From an uncultured Collinsella sp. (GTDB lineage Bacteria; Actinomycetota; Coriobacteriia; Coriobacteriales; Coriobacteriaceae), in NCBI GenBank assembly GCA_900553215.1, contig USCJ01000104.1:1-5518 (forward strand): 5,518 nt of DNA. Reading direction: 5' to 3'. Both the position numbers and the translations under genes were made by a program. Positions 1 to 4,853 of this stretch are shown here, piece by piece. Positions within the stretch are counted from its first letter, which is position 1; every line of letters starts with the position of its first letter. The notes under the pieces were generated by a model. That model saw nothing but the letters and a program-made list of their open reading frames with translations. It was not told where the DNA came from and searched no databases.

Positions 1-595
1 GCGTACGGAAATCACTGAAGCTGAAGGAACCGCCCACGCCGTTGGTCATGAGCAGGAAGCTCGCCATGATGAGGACGAAGCCCACGTGCGCGATGACGAA
101 GTAGAGCCAACCGCCCTTGATGGAGTTCTTGTTTTCCTCAATGACGACAAGGAAGTAGCTCGTGAGAGACATGAGCTCAAAGGCGACCAGGAACCAGAAC
201 ACGTTGTCGGCGGTGATGACGAGCATCATCGAGGCGACGAAGGTGTTCATGAAGAAGCCGGCGCGCCCGACCTTGCCCGGGTACTCGTCGAAGTAGGACA
301 GACCGTAGATGAAGCCCGCAAAGGCGAGGATCGAGATGAGGACCACGATCAGGCCCGCAAGGCCGTTAAGCAAGAGCTCGAGACGGGCGAACGGGAAGAA
401 GAAGACCGTGTTGAGGGACGAAACGTCGCCAAGCACGGCCTCGAGGCCCGCGATGAACGACAGCACGGCCGCGACGGCGCCGATCAGGCAGCCGGCGGTC
501 TTGGCGGCGTTATCGGCCTTGATCAGCAGAATCGAGGCGAGCGCACCGATGCACGAGACGGCAAGCGATGTGATAAACAGCGTCATGCTATCCAT
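1..595 (-). CDS. hyfB: Hydrogenase-4 membrane subunit HyfB-like, antiporter-like, partial (N-terminal 198 codons)
   Basis: This is the start of a large polytopic membrane subunit of a group 4 [NiFe] hydrogenase, related to the NuoL/NuoM proton-channel subunits of complex I. In the family it anchors the hydrogenase arm in the cytoplasmic membrane and may move ions. The visible 198 residues are very hydrophobic, with likely membrane helices at about 4-24, 34-57, 78-100, 114-132, 134-152 and 162-184. The segment WFLVAFELMSLTSYFLVV (about 134-151) holds Glu140, at the position of the conserved membrane glutamate of antiporter-like subunits. The start MDS, the GFFMNTF and AHVGFVLIMASFLLM segments and FSFSDFRT resemble E. 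coli HyfB (about 670 residues) more than HycC. The ATG at 595 is chosen because AAGGGAG (610-604) lies 8 nt before it; ATG at 586 is a weaker alternative. It overlaps the hyfA stop by 8 bp, suggesting translational coupling. The gene runs off the left edge. Confidence 0.9.
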   Translation of the reverse strand, partial: MDSMTLFITSLAVSCIGALASILLIKADNAAKTAGCLIGAVAAVLSFIAGLEAVLGDVSSLNTVFFFPFARLELLLNGLAGLIVVLISILAFAGFIYGLSYFDEYPGKVGRAGFFMNTFVASMMLVITADNVFWFLVAFELMSLTSYFLVVIEENKNSIKGGWLYFVIAHVGFVLIMASFLLMTNGVGGSFSFSDFRT

Positions 596-1205
596 TGTTT
601 ACGCTCCCTTCTGCTTTCTCGGACAGACCCTGGGCCACAGCGGTAACGTCGACGGACGGACCGTTTTCGATCGAGCGCAGGCGCTTGGCCTCGTCGAGTT
701 CGCGATCGGCCGCGCCGCCCATGACGGTCAGCGCCTTGGTGGGGCACGCCGCCACACAATGCGGGCCGTCCGGATCGAAGGCGCACAGGTCGCACTTGAC
801 AGCACAGGTGTACTGGCCGGGAGCCCACGTAAGCAGGCTGCTCAGGGACTTAGGATACGAAGGCGTCGGGTCGCACATGCCTGCGACACCGGCGATAGAC
901 GTGCCATCGGGATGGATGGCTCCGAAGGGGCACGCGATGGCGCACAGCCTGCACCCGATGCACTCCTGCTCCTTGACGTGGATGCGATCGCCATCGTGCT
1001 CGATGGCATTCACCGGGCAAACCTCGGCGCAGGGGGCACCCTCGCAATGGTGGCAGGCAAGGGCGGCCGAAATACCGCCGGTCTTCACGAGCGCCAGGCG
1101 CGGCGTATCCTGAAGACCCTGCATCCGGTGGGCGTCGGCACAGGCGGACTGGCATGTTCCGCAGCCGATGCACCTCTCCGGGTTGATGTCGATGAAGCGG
1201 TTCAT
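588..1205 (-). CDS. hyfA: Hydrogenase-4 component A-like 4Fe-4S electron-transfer protein (HyfA/HycB family)
   Basis: A cytoplasmic polyferredoxin of 205 residues, the same length as E. coli HyfA, which passes electrons from formate dehydrogenase H to the hydrogenase. Sixteen cysteines in the usual four-cluster layout are visible: C12-C15-C18-C22, C51-C54-C59-C63, C82-C85-C88-C92 and C138-C141-C150-C154. C111 and C134 are extra. The N-terminus MNRFIDINPERCIGCGTC and the segments QGLQDTPRLALVKT and LTWAPGQ closely follow HyfA. The ATG at 1205 is chosen over an in-frame GTG at 1211, because AAAGGAAG (1218-1211) sits 5 nt before the ATG and overlaps the GTG. It is 78 bp downstream of fdhF, across a strong hairpin, and overlaps hyfB by 8 bp. 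HycB of FHL-1 is the main alternative name. The family and role are secure; the exact subunit name rests on recalled similarity. Confidence 0.92.
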   Translation of the reverse strand: MNRFIDINPERCIGCGTCQSACADAHRMQGLQDTPRLALVKTGGISAALACHHCEGAPCAEVCPVNAIEHDGDRIHVKEQECIGCRLCAIACPFGAIHPDGTSIAGVAGMCDPTPSYPKSLSSLLTWAPGQYTCAVKCDLCAFDPDGPHCVAACPTKALTVMGGAADRELDEAKRLRSIENGPSVDVTAVAQGLSEKAEGSVNNG

Positions 1206-1227
1206 CCCCACTTCCTTTCAAAATAAC

Positions 1228-1262
1228 GGGCCGGGCTCCCGAACGTACGGGACGCCCGGCCC
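1228..1262 (-). terminator. Strong GC-rich hairpin between fdhF and hyfA (terminator or attenuator-like)
   Basis: GGGCCGGGC (1228-1236) pairs perfectly with GCCCGGCCC (1254-1262), and the inner arms TCCCG (1237-1241) and CGGGA (1248-1252) extend the stem to 14 bp, with one unpaired base at 1253 and a 6-nt loop. On the minus strand it starts 21 nt after the fdhF stop and is followed by GTTATTTTG, a short and imperfect T-rich run. The hyfA ribosome binding site follows within 10 nt of the stem. It could be a leaky terminator, an RNA end-protecting stem or a processing point that sets fdhF and hyf transcript ratios. The hairpin is certain; the function is inferred. Confidence 0.7.
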
Positions 1263-1283
1263 AAAAAGCCAACGAGAACGGGA

Positions 1284-3506
1284 CTACACGATTTGATTCT
1301 TGTGCGTCTCGTCGTCGAACTTGGCGGCGCCGGGCTCAACGTCTTGGGGAGCGGCGGCGTCCACCAGAGCCTGCTTGAGCTCGGTGTATTGACGCTCGAC
1401 CTCGCCCTCGGCCCAGACCTGGTCGGCAATGGCGTCGACCTGGCAGGCGGAGAACTTGTCCTCGGGCGTATGCGAGACCGGGTCGACCTTGTGAATGGTC
1501 AGCTCGTTGCACTTGCCGATCCACCACTGGTAGGTCATATAGACCGTGCCCTTGTTGATACGGTCGCTCACGTCGGCGCGGCTATATACCTGGCCGCGAC
1601 GGCTGTGAATCGAGACGATGTCGCCGTTCTTGATGCCGCGCGCCTGGGCGTCCGCGGGATTCATGCGGACAAAGCCGGGCTCGTCGGCAAGCAGCGCCAG
1701 CGTCTTGCAGTTGCCGGTCATCGAACGGCAGCTGTAGTGGCCGACCTCGCGGACGGTGCACAGGATGAGCGGGTACTCATCGTCGGGAAGCTCGGAGGGC
1801 GCCTCCCAGTCGTGCGCCATCAGGTTCGCGCGGCCGTCCTTGGTGGTGAACTTGCCACCAGCGAACATGTCGGCCGTGCCGTGGTCGTTCACATCGGTGC
1901 TCTTGACCGGCCACTGGGCGTAGCCGCCCTCGGGAGCCATCTTCTCGTAGGTTGCGCCCACAAAGTTGGGGCACAGGCTAATGCACTCGTTCCAGATCTG
2001 CTCGGTGTTGTCGTAGTGCATGGGGTAGCCCATGCGCGTGGACAGGTCCGCGAAGATCTCCCAGTCGTGACGGCACTCGCCCTTGGGCGGAACGGCCGCG
2101 TCAAAGTGCTGGAAGCTACGGTCGGATGCGGTAAAGACACCCTCGTGCTCGCCCCAAGAGGTGGCAGGCAGGATGACGTCGGCGAGCATGGTCGTCTGCG
2201 TCATAAAGATGTCCTGGCAGATGAACAGGTCCAGCTCGGAGAGCGTCTGGCGCATTCCGGCCGAATCGGGCTCGGTCTGTACCGGGTCCTCGCCGTAGTT
2301 GTAGAAGCAGTGCACCTTGCCCTCGTCGACCAGGTGGCCCAGGTCGGTGAGCTTATAGCCCTCCTCGAGCGGGAGCTTTTCCTCGGGCACGCCCCAAGCC
2401 TTGGCAAACTTGGCACGCACAGCCGGGTCGGTGACCTTCTGGTAGCCAGGGTACAGGTTGGGCAGCATGCCCATATCGCAGGAGCCCTGGACGTTATTCT
2501 GACCGCGCACGGGCGCGAGGCCGGAATTGGGTTTGCCGATCTGGCCGGCAACGCAGGCGATGGAGGCGATGGTGTGCACCGTCTTCAGGTTCTGCTTCTG
2601 CTGGCATACGCCCATGCCCCAGCCAATGATGGCAGAAGGCTTCGCCGTGGCGTACATCTCGGCAGCTTGGTGGATCAGCGCGGGATCGACACCCGTGATG
2701 TCCTGTACGGATTCGGGAGGGTAGTTCTTGATGGTCTCCCACCACTCGTCAAAGCCGTTCGTGTGCTCGGCGACGAATTCCTTGTCGTAGAGGCCATCGT
2801 TGACCAGACAGTTGGCAAAGGCGTTGAGGAACGCGACATTGCAACCGTTCTTGATCGGAAGGTAGAGATCGGCGATACGCGCGGTTTCGATATGGCGCGG
2901 GTCGGCGACGATGATCTTGCAACCCTTTTCTTTGGCTCGCACGATACGCCTTGCGACGATGGGGTGCGAATCGGCAGGGTTATAGCCGAAGAGGAAAATG
3001 CAGCCCGCATCCTCCATACCGGGGATGGAGCATGACATGCAACCTGAACCAACCGTGTCCATCAGACCGAGGACAGTAGGGCCGTGTCAAGTACGGGCGC
3101 AGTTGTCTACGCTGTGGGTGCCGATGCACGCACGCGTAAACTTCTGCATAACGTAGTTCGCCTCATTGCCGCCGCCTCGCGAGGAGCCGGTGGTCATGAC
3201 AGCGTTAGGACCATATTCGTCAATTATGGCCTGCATCTTAGATGCGGTGAAATCCAGTGCCTCGTCCCAGCTTACGCGCTCAAGATCCGCGCCCTTAGTG
3301 CGACGGATCATCGGGTGCAGTACGCGAGGAGTCAAGATCTTGGTGTCGTTGATGAAGTCGTAGCCGCTCATACCCTTGAGGCACAGCTCGCCCTGATTGG
3401 TGATGCCGTTGAGCGGTTCGGTACCCACGACCTGGCCGTTTTGGACCAGGAGGTTAAACTGGCAACCGGCGCCGCAGTACGGGCAGATCACTTTATGCTT
3501 CTCCAT
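1284..3506 (-). CDS. fdhF: Formate dehydrogenase H, selenocysteine-containing (TGA at codon 140 read through)
   Basis: A molybdopterin enzyme of 740 residues that oxidises formate to CO2 for formate hydrogenlyase. The reading frame is interrupted only by TGA at 3089-3087. The translation there, NCART-U-HGPTVLGL, matches the selenocysteine site of E. coli FdhF, also residue 140. Other key residues sit where E. coli has them: C8, C11, C15 and C42 for the [4Fe-4S] cluster, Lys44, His141 after Sec, and Arg334 in PVRGQNNVQG (Arg333 in E. coli). Further family blocks are GYNPADSHPIVA (from 174), TSWGEHEGVFTASDR (from 449) and TVREVGHYSCRSMTGNC (about 584-600) in the C-terminal cofactor-binding domain. 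The protein is about 25 residues longer than E. coli FdhF, mainly a charged tail. The ATG at 3506 has AGGAGG (3517-3512) 5 nt upstream; the open frame to 3614 would add an unrelated arginine-rich stretch. Ordinary ORF callers will split this gene at the TGA. Confidence 0.96.
3051..3089 (-). promoter_or_regulatory. Bacterial SECIS element of fdhF
   Basis: Directly after the TGA the transcript can form a hairpin: TGTCC (3075-3071) pairs with GGACA (3060-3056). Two more pairs, TC with GA, lie above a bulged T (3061) and close the loop GGTCT. The loop begins 18 nt after the TGA, the same distance as I recall for E. coli fdhF, whose apical loop also contains GGUCU. SelB recognises such an apical loop together with a bulged U. 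Here the bulge is drawn on the 3' side, unlike the 5' bulge of E. coli, so the fine structure is uncertain. The role is inferred from position and loop sequence. Confidence 0.8.
3087..3089 (-). other. In-frame TGA selenocysteine codon of fdhF (codon 140)
   Basis: The codons around it read VDNCART, TGA, HGPTVLGL with no shift of frame, and both flanks continue family sequence without a gap. The position equals Sec140 of E. coli formate dehydrogenase H, where the selenium ligates molybdenum. It should therefore be decoded as selenocysteine, not as a nonsense mutation. This requires selA, selB, selC and selD elsewhere in the genome. Confidence 0.95.
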
Positions 3507-3529
3507 GACACCCTCCTTCCTTTCTCTGC

Positions 3530-3545
3530 TACCGATTAATCGGTA
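3530..3545. promoter_or_regulatory. Perfect 16-bp palindrome upstream of fdhF
   Basis: TACCGATTAATCGGTA is a perfect inverted repeat in the 76-bp gap between hydN and fdhF, ending about 10 bp before the fdhF ribosome binding site (3520-3511). As DNA it looks like a dimeric regulator operator. As RNA it gives a 6-bp stem with a TTAA loop. I see no good promoter beside it: TTGTCA at about 3557-3552 lacks a properly spaced -10. The function is unknown. Confidence 0.5.
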
Positions 3546-3582
3546 CGTATTTGACAATCGTCGGGCCTGTATGGCCGCCCGC

Positions 3583-4101
3583 CTACGCCTCGTTTTCGAT
3601 GGTGACGCGGGCACGCTCGGCGGTCAGTTCCGCCAGGCGCTCCTCGTCTACCAGGGTGAGGCCCTTAGTCGGGCACGCCTCGGCACACGCCGGACCGCCG
3701 GGACGGTCCACGCACAGGTCGCACTTGAGCACGAAGCTCTTAGTCTGCGAACCCACGCGCACGTCGCCCATCAAGACGGGGACCTGCGTGGTCGCCACGC
3801 TCACGGCGCCAAAGGGGCAGGCCATGACGCAGCTCTTGCAGCCGATGCAGTTGTCCTCGTTGACGCCGATGCGATGGTTCTTTGGATCAAAGAACAAGGC
3901 GCCCGTGGGGCAGGCCTTAGCGCACGGGGCATCCTCGCAGTGATGGCAAGCCACCGGTGCGGAGATCTCGTAGGTGCGCGTCACGCGCAGACGCGGCGCG
4001 GCAATGTTGCCGGGGATGTCGTGTGCCTCGATACACGCTGCCATGCAAGTTTGGCACCCAATGCAGCGCGATGAATCGGCTACGACTCGTTTATTGCCCA
4101 T
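3583..4101 (-). CDS. hydN: HydN-like 4Fe-4S electron-transfer protein, first gene of the formate hydrogenlyase operon
   Basis: A soluble four-cluster ferredoxin of 172 residues, close in size to E. coli HydN (about 175), which is encoded next to fdhF in other genomes and is thought to serve electron transfer from formate dehydrogenase H. Cysteines fall in four groups: C13-C16-C19-C23, C52-C55-C60-C64, C85-C88-C91-C95 and C127-C130-C139-C143, enough for four [4Fe-4S] clusters. It is a paralogue of the hyfA product but lacks the longer insert before the last cluster and the long C-terminal tail. The start is slightly ambiguous. AGGAGG (4118-4113) lies 11 nt before ATG 4101 and only 2 nt before an in-frame GTG at 4110; I prefer ATG. 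The longer open frame to 4275 has no family-like sequence. It ends 76 bp before fdhF and is the first minus-strand gene after a divergent promoter region. Confidence 0.88.
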   Translation of the reverse strand: MGNKRVVADSSRCIGCQTCMAACIEAHDIPGNIAAPRLRVTRTYEISAPVACHHCEDAPCAKACPTGALFFDPKNHRIGVNEDNCIGCKSCVMACPFGAVSVATTQVPVLMGDVRVGSQTKSFVLKCDLCVDRPGGPACAEACPTKGLTLVDEERLAELTAERARVTIENEA

Positions 4102-4220
4102 GTTGTTCACTCCCTCCTGAATCCCATGCCGGAGAGACCCTGTCGACGTTGCCCCAGACCGCCCGTGGTCCGGCATCGGCGTATCGAGAGCATGCGGCGA
4201 AACAGGCACTCGGTAGAATA
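4102..4220 (-). promoter_or_regulatory. Structured 5' leader of the hydN-fdhF operon
   Basis: ATGCCGGA (4126-4133) and TCCGGCAT (4169-4176) form a perfect 8-bp inverted repeat, with two more pairs beyond a single mismatch (4123-4124 with 4178-4179). Its 3' arm, in transcript order, ends about 8 nt before the ribosome binding site. A competing hairpin, GACC (4157-4160) with GGTC (4167-4170), uses part of the same arm, so two exclusive folds are possible. A further weak stem, GAGTGC with GCA-TG-CTC, lies near the 5' end. A leader of about 100 nt with alternative folds before a molybdenum-cofactor enzyme operon makes a cis-acting RNA switch conceivable. I cannot assign a class. Confidence 0.35.
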
Positions 4221-4247
4221 TCTCCAACGGTATACAGGTTAAATATA
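4215..4247 (-). promoter_or_regulatory. Candidate promoter region of the hydN-fdhF operon
   Basis: On the minus strand this AT-rich stretch holds three possible -10 boxes: TATATT (4247-4242, five of six consensus bases), TATACC and TATTCT (4220-4215). None has a good -35: the best is TTTAAC, 17 nt before TATTCT, matching three of six. Weak -35 boxes with repeated half-sites just upstream (4253-4304) would suit an activator-dependent promoter. The true start site cannot be fixed from sequence. Confidence 0.25.
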
Positions 4248-4252
4248 CGCAG

Positions 4253-4304
4253 TTGCAGGGGGTAAACTTGAGCATAGGCCCTGCATTACGGGTGTATTGC
4301 AGGG
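4253..4304. repeat. Three CCCTGCA half-sites, possible activator or repressor binding sites
   Basis: CCCTGCATTA (4279-4288) and TATTGCAGGG (4295-4304) form an inverted repeat with 9 of 10 matching pairs and a 6-bp spacer. A third copy, TTGCAGGG (4253-4260), has the same orientation as the second and lies 44 bp from it, close to four helical turns. The set is about 150-200 bp before hydN and immediately upstream of its best -10 candidates, which is where an operon regulator would bind. No family-specific consensus is recognised, so the regulator is unknown. Confidence 0.5.
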
Positions 4305-4344
4305 GTTTGGGCTGGTTAGGATTATTCTCAATAGGATATAAAAG

Positions 4345-4361
4345 CGAGTGTATTACACGCG
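4345..4361. repeat. 17-bp near-palindrome in the divergent intergenic region
   Basis: GTGTATTACAC (4348-4358) is a perfect palindrome around a central T. It extends to 4345-4361 with one mismatched pair. It shares GTGTATT with the half-site at 4292-4298, 56 bp away, and TATTACACGC is one base from TATTGCACGC at 4501-4510. It lies inside a looser inverted repeat, AAGCGAG (4342-4348) with CTCGCTT (4384-4390). It may be an operator; the role is unknown. Confidence 0.35.
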
Positions 4362-4438
4362 TACGCCCAACAAAGATTTCACGCTCGCTTCTGAAGGATG
4401 TAGTACGTTTGTAATAATGTTCACACTCAATTACTCGA

Positions 4439-4508
4439 GTGCAATAAAGTAGTTGTTATAAGATTGGCAATTACTAGCCGAAGCTGTATTTGACTATTCA
4501 TATTGCAC
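4439..4508. repeat. Separated 8-bp inverted repeat flanking the toxin-antitoxin promoter region
   Basis: GTGCAATA (4439-4446) and TATTGCAC (4501-4508) are exact reverse complements, separated by 54 bp. The right copy lies 8 bp before the antitoxin ribosome binding site; the left copy lies upstream of the candidate promoter. A further 8-bp direct repeat, CAATTACT, occurs at 4428-4435 and 4468-4475. RelB/DinJ-type antitoxins have ribbon-helix-helix DNA-binding domains and often repress their own operons, so these are plausible autoregulatory sites. This is inference from placement. Confidence 0.35.
4464..4492 (+). promoter_or_regulatory. Weak candidate promoter of the toxin-antitoxin operon
   Basis: TTGGCA (4464-4469) matches five of six -35 bases and is followed after 17 bp by TATTTG (4487-4492), a poor -10 with three matches. 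A start near 4499 would place the repeat copy at 4501-4508 at the beginning of the transcript. An alternative -10, TATAAG (4457-4462, five of six), lacks a good -35. Moderate to low support. Confidence 0.3.
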
Positions 4509-4529
4509 GCTCATTAAGGGAGGCCAGTG

Positions 4530-4853
4530 ATGTCATCGACTCAAAAACGAGCCATCCTGCAGGTGCGCATTCGCGAGGAAGACAAGCAGCATGCCGAGCG
4601 TCTCTACGACGCCATGGGCACATCGCTCGCCGAGGCTGTCCGTCTATTTGTCGCGCAGAGCATTTTGATGCGCAAGCTCCCCTTTCAGCCGGTCGCCGTG
4701 CGCTCAAAGGACGGCACCGCCGCCTATGGATCGCTCAAAGCATATGGGGACCCCAATCGCCGCTCCGAGGAGCGCAATGCCTGGATTGAGTATCTTGCCA
4801 CAGAAAGCGACGATTCGATTTTGGGTCCCGAGGAAGTAGATATCCATGAGTAG
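4530..4853 (+). CDS. RelB/DinJ-family antitoxin of a type II toxin-antitoxin system
   Basis: A small protein of 107 residues. Residues 7-50 (RAILQVRIREEDKQHAERLY, then DAMGTSLAEAVRLFVAQSIL and MRKLPF) have the DinJ/RelB pattern: a beta strand followed by two helices, with the typical SLAEAVRLFVAQ motif and the closing LPF. This is a ribbon-helix-helix fold that dimerises and binds operator DNA. The C-terminal half, from about 58, holds AYGSLKAYGDPNRRSEERNAW and an acidic end, probably the part that wraps the partner. ATG 4530 is chosen over GTG 4527 because AAGGGAGG (4516-4523) stands 6 nt before it. The gene overlaps the next one by 8 bp (ATGAGTAG), the common antitoxin-first layout with coupled translation. 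It probably represses its own promoter. Calling the downstream PIN-like protein its partner is inferred from overlap and order. Confidence 0.8.
   Translation: MSSTQKRAILQVRIREEDKQHAERLYDAMGTSLAEAVRLFVAQSILMRKLPFQPVAVRSKDGTAAYGSLKAYGDPNRRSEERNAWIEYLATESDDSILGPEEVDIHE

Larger units (their letters stand above)
4102..4529. other. Divergent intergenic region (428 bp), no gene
   Basis: This stretch separates the minus-strand formate hydrogenlyase operon from the plus-strand toxin-antitoxin pair. It is clearly richer in A and T than the flanking genes from about 4210 to 4515 and contains the leader, half-sites, palindromes and promoter candidates listed separately. The only short plus-strand frame noticed (4417-4452, 11 codons) has no ribosome binding site. 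No tRNA or other known RNA gene was seen. Confidence 0.8.

Noticed and set aside
1206..1211. GTG start for hyfA at 1211
   Set aside because: The codon overlaps the ribosome binding site AAAGGAAG, and the ATG at 1205 gives the family-typical MNRF start and length.
309..1226. 305-codon plus-strand open frame opposite hyfA and hyfB
   Set aside because: It is a shadow of two clearly recognised minus-strand genes, and its translation is low-complexity and unlike any family I know.
1293..3035. 580-codon open frame on the plus strand opposite fdhF
   Set aside because: It mirrors the high-GC codon pattern of fdhF, has no family-like sequence and lies wholly inside a well-supported gene on the other strand.
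3087..3089. Nonsense mutation or pseudogene call for fdhF
   Set aside because: The TGA falls exactly at the known selenocysteine site, the frame is unbroken on both sides, and a SECIS-like hairpin follows.
3507..3614. Upstream extension of fdhF to 3614
   Set aside because: The added 36 residues are arginine-rich and non-homologous and would overlap hydN; a strong ribosome binding site marks ATG 3506.
4102..4275. Upstream extension of hydN to 4275
   Set aside because: The added segment has no ferredoxin-like sequence and covers the structured leader and promoter candidates; AGGAGG marks a start near 4101.
4102..4330. Sigma-54 promoter for the hydN-fdhF operon as in E. coli
   Set aside because: No GG-N10-GC pair in a TGGCAC/TTGCA context was found by reading the minus strand.
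4417..4452. 11-codon leader peptide frame
   Set aside because: It has no ribosome binding site and no run of regulatory codons, and it ends well before the antitoxin gene.
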